Shown: one piece after another, positions 9,280 through 19,061 of the stretch | How positions within the stretch are numbered: position 1 is the first letter of the stretch | Layout of the letters: each line of letters begins with the position of its first letter | Assembly: GCA_029880755.1 (NCBI GenBank) | Contig: JAOUNW010000003.1 | Location: forward strand, 1-44,780 | DNA: 44,780 nt | Direction of reading: 5' to 3' | Source of the DNA: Gammaproteobacteria bacterium | GTDB lineage: Bacteria; Pseudomonadota; Gammaproteobacteria; Acidiferrobacterales; SZUA-150 | Position numbers and translations under genes: made by a program | Notes under the pieces: generated by a model | What the model was told of the DNA's origin: nothing | Database searches by the model: none | The model's input: the letters and a program-made list of their open reading frames with translations, nothing else

Positions 9280-9677
9280 TTCCCGCTATCTCTGCTGGAT
9301 GCCTGAATCAGTTCAATCTTGTAACCGTCTGGATCTTCAACGAAGGCTATCACTGTCGTACCGTGCTTCATCGGGCCAGCCTCCCTGACCACATTACCAC
9401 CTCGTTCGCGTATCCGATCACAAGCTGCGTAAGCATCCTCGACTTCAATGGCAATATGACCAAAACCCTTACCGATATCATACTTGTCCGTATCCCAGTT
9501 GTAGGTGAGCTCAATCACCGCCTCGCGGGATTCTGGGCCATAACCGACGAATGCCAACGTGAATTGGCCATCCGGATATTCCTTACGGCGCAATAACTGC
9601 ATCCCAAGGACTTCGGAATAAAACGCAATGGATTTGTCCAGGTTTCCTACCCGTAACATGGTATGTAGTATTCGCAC
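9276..9677 (-). CDS. gloA: Lactoylglutathione lyase (glyoxalase I), VOC family
   Basis: 133 aa; '[47 protein letters not shown]', '[55 protein letters not shown]'. Confidence 0.97.
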   Translation of the reverse strand: MRILHTMLRVGNLDKSIAFYSEVLGMQLLRRKEYPDGQFTLAFVGYGPESREAVIELTYNWDTDKYDIGKGFGHIAIEVEDAYAACDRIRERGGNVVREAGPMKHGTTVIAFVEDPDGYKIELIQASSRDSGK

Positions 9678-9789
9678 TGTCTCGCCTCTTTTCTGATCAA
9701 GATACAGTGCTGATTATTGCAAATATCTCCGTCTCTTAATACTGCTTGTCATTTTGGGAGAGGCGGCAATACAGTGGCCGAAGCGCCAC

Positions 9790-12700
9790 TCAATTCATAT
9801 GTTTCCTGTGCGTATATTCCGTTGTGGCAAGGAACTCCTCTAAGGGCGCCGGCCTGGATATGAGATATCCTTGCGCATAATCCACTCCCATTTCAGTGAG
9901 CATGTTCAGGGTAGCGGCATCTTCAACAAATTCCGCAATGGTCTTTAATCCCATCAAGTGACCTATGTCAGTGACAGACTTAACCATCGCCCGCGAAACC
10001 GGGTCTTTAGTGATATCTCTGACAAATACGCCATCAATCTTTAACACGTCGACTGGAAGATTCTTCAAATAGGCGAAGGAGCTCAGGCCACTTCCAAAAT
10101 CGTCCAGTGCTATCTGGCATCCCAGGCTGCGCAACTGTCGAATATAACGGTCAGCAGCACTAATATTAGTGATAATTGCGGTTTCCGTTACTTCAAAGCC
10201 AATACGGGCAGGATCGACACCACTGGTCCCGATCGCAGACAGGACAAACTCCATGGTCTGCATGTCTCCCAGAGTCTGGCCCGATAAGTTTATAGCGCAG
10301 TGATATTCACTCAACTCTCCGTTTGCCAATGCCAAGAGTGTATTCCGCACCACCCATAAATCGATCGAAGACATCATATTGTAACGCTCGGCTGATGCGA
10401 TAAATACTGATGGCAGAATCAACTCCCCGTTATCGTCTGTCATGCGAATAAGAATTTCGCATTTTTTCTCATAGGGTCCGTCTAGCGCAATGATAGGCTG
10501 GTAATGCAAAACAAATTTATTTCCTTCAAGCGCTTGCTGGATCTTGTGAGTCCAGTTCATTTCACTGGCCCGCTTGGCTAGTGCTGCATTATCAGGGGTA
10601 TGTATACAAATCTGATTCCGTCCATGATCTTTGGCCAGATAACAGGCGGAATCCGCTGCGCTCAATAGCTGGGCTGCGGTGCCGCTATCTCTGGTAATAG
10701 GAACCAAGCCAAAACTGGCACCAATAGAAAAGACTTTATCTTCCCAGGTAAAACGAAAATCTGAAACAATGCCACGGATCACTTTTACCAGTTCTTCCGC
10801 TTTGGCCAAATCGCAACCGAACATCAATAGGCCGAACTCATCACCACCAAGACGCCCGAAAATATCACTGCCTCTAAGCTTGTCTTTAATAACAAGCGCG
10901 AGTTGCTTGAGTAACTCGTCACCGGCTATATGGCCACAGGTATCATTGACCACTTTGAATTGGTCAAGATCCATATAACAGAAAGCATGTTGTTTATCGT
11001 CATAATAGGCTGAACTGATTGCCTGATCCAACAGCTTGTCAAATTCATGGCGATTGATTAATCCCGTTAATGCATCGTGACCCGCACGATAAGCAATTTC
11101 CTTTGTCAGATCATGCATACTGGTGATATCCCAGAAGTAAACCCGAATAACATTTATCTCCGGGATAAAAGAAATATTCTGCTCGTAAACATACCCGTCA
11201 ATAACGATATCGCAAATCAGCGGTGTTTCAAGTTTCTTTAATTCCTCGACCTGACTTTCCAGACCTTTTAGTACCGGGTGGCTAAACCCCTGCTCTCTCA
11301 GGTCTGGAAACAACTGCATCGCCATAGGATTAACAAAAGTCACCTGGCCGGCGGGTGTAATTTCCACAACCGGTACAGGACTCAACTCCGGGAAAGACGC
11401 CAGTCGCTGCAATTCACGCTCCGCCTCCTTGCGCGCAGTAATATCCCGGACAATCGCGGTAATCAGGAAATCATCTTCGCTTTGCAGCGGGCTAAGACTG
11501 ATTTCCACATGAAACTGTTCACCGTTGCGCCGTTGAGCAACCAGCTCACGGCCCACACCCATGGCATTGGATCCCGGATTCACAGCAAACCCTTTTCGAA
11601 GCGAAGCATGTCTATCGTAAAGTTCGGGCGGGATAAGAATTTCCACTTCCTCCCCAATAAGCTCCTCTCGCTTAAATCCGAACACGCGCTCGCACTGGGC
11701 GTTCACCAGTACTATCTTTCCGTGACGGTCACAAATAATCATGGCATCTGGCGCCGATTCCAGCAGGCCGCTGAATTTTTCCTGTGCACGTTGCAGCTCG
11801 CGCTCGCGCTCGCGTACCTGGGAAAGATTGCGCTTACGTTGCAGAACCCCCGTAGGCTTTCCCATATAGTCTCGAACGATCCTGATTGTCGTTTCCATAG
11901 GAAAGCCCATTTCATTGGCAGGATCATCCGCTTCCATTACCACGATTTCGTCTTTCAATTCCTCGCAGGCCTTTCTGACATGGCAATGTCCTGATGTGCC
12001 GCCGGGATGGAAATATTTGTGGACATGCTTGCCAACAACTTCTTTTGGCGTTTTGTTAATCATTCTGTAAAACGCCTTATTGGCACGAATAAGTTTGCCT
12101 TCCAGATCTTCAAGAAAAATAACATCGTCCAGCGAGTCCATGGCATAAATCCATTCGGCCTGGGTTTCCTCAAGATGTCGCTCAATGGATCGGGCGCGCC
12201 CTCGCAGTTGAACGACATAGGCCGCAATATAGGGAATCATCAGGGCTACGATTACCAGCACCCACCAATAACGCTTCATCAGCGAGACCAGGCTTTTCAA
12301 CTGGTAATCCTTGTAGGGACCCACTGACAAAGTCTTCATTAAAAAATGTATTGCCTGATAGTCCAGCGGGACTGTCCACCCGTGACTTCTGGCCGCTACC
12401 GCTGCCGGGCTGTTTTTGGGCATGCTCAACAATGCGACGCCAACCTTCCCGGCTAACGCCGATTCGACTCCCTTGCGCTGGGCAAATGGCCATTCGGGAT
12501 AGAGATCCGTGCTGTAGAGAAAGGGGAAATCCGGATGGTTCCGGGCGCTTTCGAAAGGCATAACATGATCGTGAGGAATTACGAACAGATTCTTGAGTTG
12601 TATTTTGCCTTCGGCTGCCATGCGCTCCAGGGTACCGGTACGCACTGTGCCTGCGTCGACTTCCCCTCTCAATACTGCTTCCACAACCTTGTCCTGAGGG

Positions 12701-13239
12701 AAGCCGCTAAACTCCAGCCGGGAAAAGTCAGAAAATGGATCGATATCTTTTTGTACAAACTCCATCCATGCCATTTGGAACCCGCCAAACGCGGATTCCT
12801 TGACTGCCATAAAAGACTTGCCTTTTAAGTCACTCAGTCTCTTGATATCCATGCGATCGGCACGTGTAAAAATAACGGCGCCAAATCGGGTTGTGGGCTG
12901 ACCCTGCTCCAAAGTGACCAATGTTGCCATGCGGGTAATACCGTACTTTGCCTCCAGGGTGACATAATCACCGCTATTGGTAATAATAAAATCAACCTCG
13001 GACGCAGCCACAGCGGCTTCCATTTCCGGCAATGAAAGCGGACGAATACGAAATTGGTAATCGGGTAAGCGCTTGTTCAGATAATCCGCGGTAGGGGTCC
13101 AGGTATTATAGGCGTCATCAGCCCCCCATGGCGCGAGCACGCCAATCACAACCGGCGATTTCGCTGGCAGGGTTCCCGAAATAAACACCATTACGGCAAA
13201 AAATAAAAAACGACACAGAGTCGCTGTACTAACAGCCAT
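9790..13239 (-). CDS. PhnD-like periplasmic sensor - TM - PAS - PAS - (PAS) - GGDEF - EAL protein
   Basis: 1149 aa; PhnD-type 'VIGVLAPWGADDAYNTWTPTADYL', TM 'WWVLVIVALMIPYIAAYVV', PAS repeats, 'RLGGDEFGLLMF', 'YQPIIALDGPYEKKCEILIRM', 'LDDFGSGLSSFAYLKNLPVDVLKIDG'. Confidence 0.92.
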   Translation of the reverse strand: MAVSTATLCRFLFFAVMVFISGTLPAKSPVVIGVLAPWGADDAYNTWTPTADYLNKRLPDYQFRIRPLSLPEMEAAVAASEVDFIITNSGDYVTLEAKYGITRMATLVTLEQGQPTTRFGAVIFTRADRMDIKRLSDLKGKSFMAVKESAFGGFQMAWMEFVQKDIDPFSDFSRLEFSGFPQDKVVEAVLRGEVDAGTVRTGTLERMAAEGKIQLKNLFVIPHDHVMPFESARNHPDFPFLYSTDLYPEWPFAQRKGVESALAGKVGVALLSMPKNSPAAVAARSHGWTVPLDYQAIHFLMKTLSVGPYKDYQLKSLVSLMKRYWWVLVIVALMIPYIAAYVVQLRGRARSIERHLEETQAEWIYAMDSLDDVIFLEDLEGKLIRANKAFYRMINKTPKEVVGKHVHKYFHPGGTSGHCHVRKACEELKDEIVVMEADDPANEMGFPMETTIRIVRDYMGKPTGVLQRKRNLSQVRERERELQRAQEKFSGLLESAPDAMIICDRHGKIVLVNAQCERVFGFKREELIGEEVEILIPPELYDRHASLRKGFAVNPGSNAMGVGRELVAQRRNGEQFHVEISLSPLQSEDDFLITAIVRDITARKEAERELQRLASFPELSPVPVVEITPAGQVTFVNPMAMQLFPDLREQGFSHPVLKGLESQVEELKKLETPLICDIVIDGYVYEQNISFIPEINVIRVYFWDITSMHDLTKEIAYRAGHDALTGLINRHEFDKLLDQAISSAYYDDKQHAFCYMDLDQFKVVNDTCGHIAGDELLKQLALVIKDKLRGSDIFGRLGGDEFGLLMFGCDLAKAEELVKVIRGIVSDFRFTWEDKVFSIGASFGLVPITRDSGTAAQLLSAADSACYLAKDHGRNQICIHTPDNAALAKRASEMNWTHKIQQALEGNKFVLHYQPIIALDGPYEKKCEILIRMTDDNGELILPSVFIASAERYNMMSSIDLWVVRNTLLALANGELSEYHCAINLSGQTLGDMQTMEFVLSAIGTSGVDPARIGFEVTETAIITNISAADRYIRQLRSLGCQIALDDFGSGLSSFAYLKNLPVDVLKIDGVFVRDITKDPVSRAMVKSVTDIGHLMGLKTIAEFVEDAATLNMLTEMGVDYAQGYLISRPAPLEEFLATTEYTHRKHMN

Positions 13240-13518
13240 TGTGTCTCCTGTTATTATTGGTTTTTAAAATCCAGTTGCGAAACCACCCGCTCTGGCAATC
13301 CTTGCAACACGACATCAATACATATTAGTAATAATCATAGACTACTCCCGAGCAGGCATTGTGGGAGTTTTTTATGTTTATAATCTGATAGTTAGCATTA
13401 ATCTACATCAGGAAGAGGAGGCAATATGCACCGGAACAGAATATATCCCGATTAGATCTATTGATAACGGCCCCATAGAAACGGGACAAGCAACTGGACA
13501 AAAACAGAGGGGGGTTGT

Positions 13519-14745
13519 CTAGCGTTTCCGCGACCGAAGCTTGCCGGCGATACGCATGCGCAGGGCATTCAATTTAATAAAGCCACCGGCATCCGCCTGA
13601 TTATAAGCGCCAGCATCGTCCTCAAATGTGGCGATTTCCGGGTCAAACAGGCTGTCACTGTCGGACTGGCGACCGACGACCACAACATTGCCCTTGTACA
13701 GCTTCAGTCGCACTTTGCCATTAACGCTTGCCTGTGAGGCATCAATCATTTGCTGCAGCAACTTCCTTTCCGGGCTCCACCAATAGCCGTTATAAATCAG
13801 GCTGGCGTAACGGGGCATTAACTCATCCTTCAGGTGTGCCGCTTCCCGATCCAGAGTCAAAGATTCAATGGCCCGATGCCCTTTTAACATAATTGTTCCA
13901 GCAGGCGTTTCATAACACCCACGGGATTTCATGCCCACGTAACGGTTCTCAACAATGTCAGCACGGCCAATACCATTCGCACCACCCAACATGTTCAGAT
14001 GCTCCATCACACTGGCAGGGCTCATGGGTTGCCCATCAATAGCAACGATATCTCCTTTCTCATAAGTCAGCTCGATATAGGTCGGGCTATCGGGCGCTTC
14101 CTCTGGCGACACAGACCAGCGCCACATGGATTCTTCCGGCTCGGACCAGGGATCTTCCAGCAAATCGCCTTCATAAGAGATATGCAGCAGATTGGCGTCC
14201 ATGGAGTACGGTGATTTTTTTCCACGCTTCATTTCGACCGCGATGCCGTGCTTGTCGGCGTAATCCAGCAGCTTCTGTCTCGAAGTTAGATCCCATTCAC
14301 GCCAGGGAGCGATGACATGGATGTCCGGCTTTAGGGCATAAAACCCCAATTCAAACCGAACCTGATCATTACCTTTGCCCGTTGCCCCATGTGACACAGC
14401 ATCGGCACCGGTTTGATTGGCAATTTCAATCTGACGCTTGGCAATAAGCGGGCGGGCGATGGATGTACCCAGCAGATACTCACCTTCATAAATAGCATTT
14501 GCGCGAAACATGGGAAAAACAAAATCCCGGGCAAACTCCTCACGTAAGTCATCGATAAAAATCTCCTTAACGCCCATGGCCTTTGCCTTGGTGCGCGCAC
14601 TTTCCACTTCCTCGCCCTGGCCAATATCTGCGGTAAATGTCACCACTTCGCAGTCATAGACTTCCTGCAACCACTTCAGGATGACGGAAGTATCCAAACC
14701 ACCTGAATAGGCCAATACCACTTTTTTGACTTTAGCTGACGACAT
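13519..14745 (-). CDS. argG: Argininosuccinate synthase
   Basis: '[22 protein letters not shown]', '[15 protein letters not shown]', '[26 protein letters not shown]'. ORF opens at 14808; likely start MSSAKVKKV at 14745. Confidence 0.97.
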   Translation of the reverse strand: MSSAKVKKVVLAYSGGLDTSVILKWLQEVYDCEVVTFTADIGQGEEVESARTKAKAMGVKEIFIDDLREEFARDFVFPMFRANAIYEGEYLLGTSIARPLIAKRQIEIANQTGADAVSHGATGKGNDQVRFELGFYALKPDIHVIAPWREWDLTSRQKLLDYADKHGIAVEMKRGKKSPYSMDANLLHISYEGDLLEDPWSEPEESMWRWSVSPEEAPDSPTYIELTYEKGDIVAIDGQPMSPASVMEHLNMLGGANGIGRADIVENRYVGMKSRGCYETPAGTIMLKGHRAIESLTLDREAAHLKDELMPRYASLIYNGYWWSPERKLLQQMIDASQASVNGKVRLKLYKGNVVVVGRQSDSDSLFDPEIATFEDDAGAYNQADAGGFIKLNALRMRIAGKLRSRKR

Positions 14746-14853
14746 GAACGTGCTGCTCCCGGATTTGCCGACCCTGTATAGAATTGCAGACTTGGAATGT
14801 TTCACCACGCCGGAACCGCTCGATTTATAGAACGGTTCCGGTGCTTCGTTATA

Positions 14854-17800
14854 CTATTTTTTCTTGCTGCGGCGCAATCGTGACAACAAGCGACGCGACA
14901 TATCCCCAAACATTTCTGTCTGAGTGGGATGAGGATGAATTGCCTGCGCCACCTGCTCCAACGTCATATCACCCGCTACCATCATGACTGCTTCGCCAAT
15001 CAACGTGTCCGCATGGTCTGCCAAAAAGTGGACGCCAATAATGCGATGGCTATCACGATCAGCGACGATCTTGATCATGCCATCGGTTTCATTAGTGATC
15101 ATGGCCTTGGCATCAATACTCATGGGTGTTTTCACTTCAATAGCATCAATGCCTTTGCTTTTCGCCTGATCCACAGACAAGCCAACAAATGCTGCCTGAG
15201 GGCGGGTGAAAATAACACCGCAATCCTTGTCCTGGTTGTAAGCCATGGGCTCACCCAGCAACATACCCGCTGCTACCCGACCCTGTTGCCCGGCAGTATG
15301 TGCCAGCATCAACCCACCGATAACATCGCCAACAGCAAAAATATGCGGCACACTGGTTTGGCAGAATTTATCCGCTACCACCACGCCTTTATCCACGGCA
15401 ACACCCGCCTTGTTTAGCTGCAAAGGCTCTAACACCGGACGCTTTCCCGTTGCCATAATGACATAATCGCACTTGAAGTTAGTGCTCTTGCCGTCGGCGT
15501 TTGCATACACCAGCGTCATATCGCCGGGTTTGCCTTTGATTTCTTTGGCCTTGGCCGAGGTTACCAGCGTCAGATTCTTTTCATTCTGTAATAGTCCGGC
15601 CAGTGTTTTGGCGATCTCCGGTTCAACTTCCGCAAGTGGCCGGTCCTGCGCCTCCAGTACGGTAACCTTGGCACCGAAGTCAGCAAAAATTTGCGCCATC
15701 TCCAGTCCAATAGCACCGGCACCAATAATACCTACACGCGCCGGCGCCTTCTTGAGACTCCATACCGTATCAGAAGTAAGAACGCCTTTGGAATCTGCTC
15801 CCGGAATAGGAGGAACGAAAGGCGGTGCACCGGTTGCTATCACCGCTGCACCAAAGGTAATGGTCTTGGTCTTTTTGCCTGCACCCGGTAACGCGCGTAC
15901 ATGCGGATCATCGCTATTGCCGGAGGCATCCACTTCCACGCTGTGATCGGAAGCGAATCGGGCAAACCCGTGGATGACATCAATCTTGACGCCCTTGTCG
16001 GTCTTCAAGGCCATATCGCCGCGAGTCTCCAGCACGGAGCGGCGGGTCTTTTCCAGCTTACTCCAGGACAGTGTCGGTTGGTTTGTACCCTGGATTCCTA
16101 AATGGCTGTCATGCTGACGGTCGCGTACGCGATCAGCGGCAGCACGCCATGCCTTGGAAGGAATGCAACCTCGCCACAAACACTCTCCTCCCGGAAATGG
16201 CGCATCGTTAATCATGGCCACTTTTTTACCATGACCGGCAAGATCCCGCGCACAATCCTCGCCACCGGGGCCGCCTCCGATCACAACGACATCGTAATCC
16301 CAATCACCTTTTGGAATTGTTACCGTCGGCGCATGAATGCCGGCGGGCACGGACTTGCTTACCGCCACCTGACCGACCGCAGCGCCCAACCACGCCGGAT
16401 TCTCTACCAGTTCCTTAAAGGCATTAAGAAACTTGGCGGCGTCAGCGCCGTTAACAATACGATGGTCCGCCGTCACAGTCACCGGCATACCCTGTGGTCC
16501 GGTTGTCGCAATGGCAAAAATAGCTGAAGTACCAGGTGTCGGAATGGCATCGAAATGGGAAACACCCAACATACCCATGTTGGAAATGGTAAACGTGGGA
16601 TTGGAATATTCCTCTGGTTTTAAACGGCGAATACGCGCCCGGTTAACCAGGTCTTTCCAGTTGGCGCTAAGCTCATCCATGCTTTTGTTAATCACATCAC
16701 GCAGCACTGGCACCACCAACCCCATTCCCTCCGTTTCCACTGCCAAACCAACGTCCACTTGCTCGCGTTCGACAATGCGGTCTTCGTGTTGATATACCGC
16801 GTTAACTTTCGGGAACTGCTGTATTGCCAGCGCCGCCGCCTTGGCCAAGGCAACTGTCAGGGAATAACCCTTGGTCTTGGAAGCACTAATGAGATTCTGC
16901 GGCTGAATATTAATCGTTACCCTGAACAATGGCATGGACAGGGAATACTCCATATTGTGTGCCACTGCCTTTTCCATGGCATCCATCGGTCTACCCATGC
17001 CCGGCACCTGAAAGATACGCTTGGTCGAGGTCTTCTGGATATCGCTGTTTAAAACGTCCGCTGCCACGATGACGCCACCGATACCTGATCCGCTGATGCT
17101 GTTTAAATCAATACCATGGGCCCCCGCAAGTTGTCGGGCATAAGGCGTAGCCTTACCGGAGCGAGGGCGCGGCGCCGGCGTTGCGCCATGAGGCATCGCA
17201 GGAATTTTTGTTTTCGCCTTGGGCATTCCGTACGGTTCTGACTTGGGAATGCTCACAGGCGCAGCAGCGACCGACGGGTTCATGGCTGTTCTCTTGCTAT
17301 CCATGACCTGGCTCTTTTCGGCAACCAGATAAGCAATTGCCTCACCTACCGGCACCACGCTGTCGACATCTGCCAATGGACCGGACAGATAACCTTCCCG
17401 GAACACTTCTGCATCCATCACTGCTTTATCGGTTTCAATGGTCGCCACGACCGTACCACGCTCAATAAAATCACCCAGGTTCTTTTCCCAGGACACCAGC
17501 GTGCCCTCCGTCATGGTGTCGGACAGCTGAGGCATTTTAATAGGTGTAGCGTTATCAGGAATGGTTTCAGCTGACGCTGATCCTTCTGCCGGCTTAGCAG
17601 CCTGCTCGCTGTTTCTTGCAGCCACAGCAGCTTTCGCCGGCGCGCCAGCACTATCACTGACTTGCTCCTTCGTAGCAACCAAGAATCCAATTGCCTCACC
17701 CACCGGCACCACGCTGTCTACACCGGCCAACGGGCCAGACAGATAACCCTCGCGGAACACTTCGACATCCATAATGGCTTTGTCGGTCTCAATCGTTGCC

Positions 17801-17913
17801 ACCACAGTACCACGCTCAATAAAATCACCCAGGTTCTTTTCCCAGGACACCAGCGTGCCCTCCGTCATGGTGTCGGAAAGCTGAGGCATTTTAATAATGT
17901 AAGGATCGGCCAT
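14854..17913 (-). CDS. 2-oxo acid dehydrogenase E2-E3 fusion: two lipoyl domains, peripheral-subunit-binding and acyltransferase domains, then dihydrolipoyl dehydrogenase
   Basis: Two 'IKMPQLSDTMTEGTLVSWEKNLGDFIERGTVVATIETDKA' lipoyl domains; 'ATPYARQLAGAHGIDLNSISGSG'; 'TADHRIVNGADAAKFLNAF'; E3 'VVVIGGGPGGEDCARDLAGHGKKVAMI...GGECLWRGCIPSK...HPHPTQTEMFGD'. ORF opens at 18000; likely start MADPYIIKMPQ at 17913. Confidence 0.95.
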   Translation of the reverse strand: MADPYIIKMPQLSDTMTEGTLVSWEKNLGDFIERGTVVATIETDKAIMDVEVFREGYLSGPLAGVDSVVPVGEAIGFLVATKEQVSDSAGAPAKAAVAARNSEQAAKPAEGSASAETIPDNATPIKMPQLSDTMTEGTLVSWEKNLGDFIERGTVVATIETDKAVMDAEVFREGYLSGPLADVDSVVPVGEAIAYLVAEKSQVMDSKRTAMNPSVAAAPVSIPKSEPYGMPKAKTKIPAMPHGATPAPRPRSGKATPYARQLAGAHGIDLNSISGSGIGGVIVAADVLNSDIQKTSTKRIFQVPGMGRPMDAMEKAVAHNMEYSLSMPLFRVTINIQPQNLISASKTKGYSLTVALAKAAALAIQQFPKVNAVYQHEDRIVEREQVDVGLAVETEGMGLVVPVLRDVINKSMDELSANWKDLVNRARIRRLKPEEYSNPTFTISNMGMLGVSHFDAIPTPGTSAIFAIATTGPQGMPVTVTADHRIVNGADAAKFLNAFKELVENPAWLGAAVGQVAVSKSVPAGIHAPTVTIPKGDWDYDVVVIGGGPGGEDCARDLAGHGKKVAMINDAPFPGGECLWRGCIPSKAWRAAADRVRDRQHDSHLGIQGTNQPTLSWSKLEKTRRSVLETRGDMALKTDKGVKIDVIHGFARFASDHSVEVDASGNSDDPHVRALPGAGKKTKTITFGAAVIATGAPPFVPPIPGADSKGVLTSDTVWSLKKAPARVGIIGAGAIGLEMAQIFADFGAKVTVLEAQDRPLAEVEPEIAKTLAGLLQNEKNLTLVTSAKAKEIKGKPGDMTLVYANADGKSTNFKCDYVIMATGKRPVLEPLQLNKAGVAVDKGVVVADKFCQTSVPHIFAVGDVIGGLMLAHTAGQQGRVAAGMLLGEPMAYNQDKDCGVIFTRPQAAFVGLSVDQAKSKGIDAIEVKTPMSIDAKAMITNETDGMIKIVADRDSHRIIGVHFLADHADTLIGEAVMMVAGDMTLEQVAQAIHPHPTQTEMFGDMSRRLLSRLRRSKKK

Positions 17914-18069
17914 AGTTATTGATTCTATATTCTTGATATTGTCAGTTAGCGTGGCGGAAGAAGCTTTCCTGTTTCTTAATGTTCCCTGCCGTGAGCCCAA
18001 GGCAAAGAAGAAGCCATCATTTCCGTTCCACTATAGGAAAACGCTGCTATTGGATTCTCCTGATTGGTG

Positions 18070-19050
18070 TTAGATCTTACCCATTACCTTTAATGCACCC
18101 TGATAGACATCTTCTACATCAGGAATCGCTTCTTTCTCCAGGGTATAATTGTACGGTACAGGCACATCCGCCGCGTGAATTCGCACTGGTTGCGCGTCCA
18201 GCGCATAAAAACAATCTTCGGTAATTACGGCCATGATCTCGGCACCCACACCTACCGGTGCTTCATCTTCTTCCGCTACCAGTACACGATGGGTTTTTTC
18301 CACTGAGCGGCGAATGGTTTCTCTATCCAGCGGTTTCAGGGCTCGCAGATCCAGTACCTCGGCGCTAATGCCATCACTCTCAAGTCGCTTAGCGGCCTCA
18401 AGACATAAATAAACACTGAAGTTATAACCGATCAAAGTAATGTCAGTACCTTCACGCACAATTTCCGCTCCTTCAAGCGGCCGGAAGAATTCCTCATCCG
18501 GTACTTCTTCCTTGATGTTATACATACGCTCATGTTCAATAATAATAACCGGATCATTGCAGCGTACTGCCGACTTCAACATGCCACAGGCATCCAGCGG
18601 ACCACGAGGTGTTACGACACGCAATCCTGACGTGCTCATAAACATGCGCGCCAACCTGGCAGAATGTTGTGCTGCCAACTGATGCGCCGTACCTCCTGGC
18701 GTACGCATTACAATAGGGCACGAGACACGGCCACCTGACATGTAGCGAATCTTGGCAGCTGCATTAATCAAGGTATCCAGCGCCAGCAAGGCAAAGTTGA
18801 TAGACATGATTTCGATGATCGGCCGCACACCCACCATGGACGCACCGATACCGATGCCAGTGTAGGAGTTCTCGGAGATCGGCGTATCGATAATCCGGCT
18901 CTCACCATACTTATCGTATAACCCCGATGTTGCTTTGTATGTTCCGCCCGCGACACCAATGTCTTCACCCATGGCAATCACCAATGGATCATTGGCCATT
19001 TCCTCGTCATGGGCACGGCGAATTGCTTCCCAATATGCTATTTCAGCCAT
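18070..19050 (-). CDS. Pyruvate/acetoin-type dehydrogenase E1 component, beta subunit
   Basis: 326 aa; 'AIRRAHDEEMANDPLVIAMGEDIGVAGGTYKATSGLYDKYGESRIIDTPISENSYTGIGIGASMVGVRPIIEIM' typical of E1 beta. Confidence 0.96.
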   Translation of the reverse strand: MAEIAYWEAIRRAHDEEMANDPLVIAMGEDIGVAGGTYKATSGLYDKYGESRIIDTPISENSYTGIGIGASMVGVRPIIEIMSINFALLALDTLINAAAKIRYMSGGRVSCPIVMRTPGGTAHQLAAQHSARLARMFMSTSGLRVVTPRGPLDACGMLKSAVRCNDPVIIIEHERMYNIKEEVPDEEFFRPLEGAEIVREGTDITLIGYNFSVYLCLEAAKRLESDGISAEVLDLRALKPLDRETIRRSVEKTHRVLVAEEDEAPVGVGAEIMAVITEDCFYALDAQPVRIHAADVPVPYNYTLEKEAIPDVEDVYQGALKVMGKI

Positions 19051-19061
19051 AGCTTACCTCG

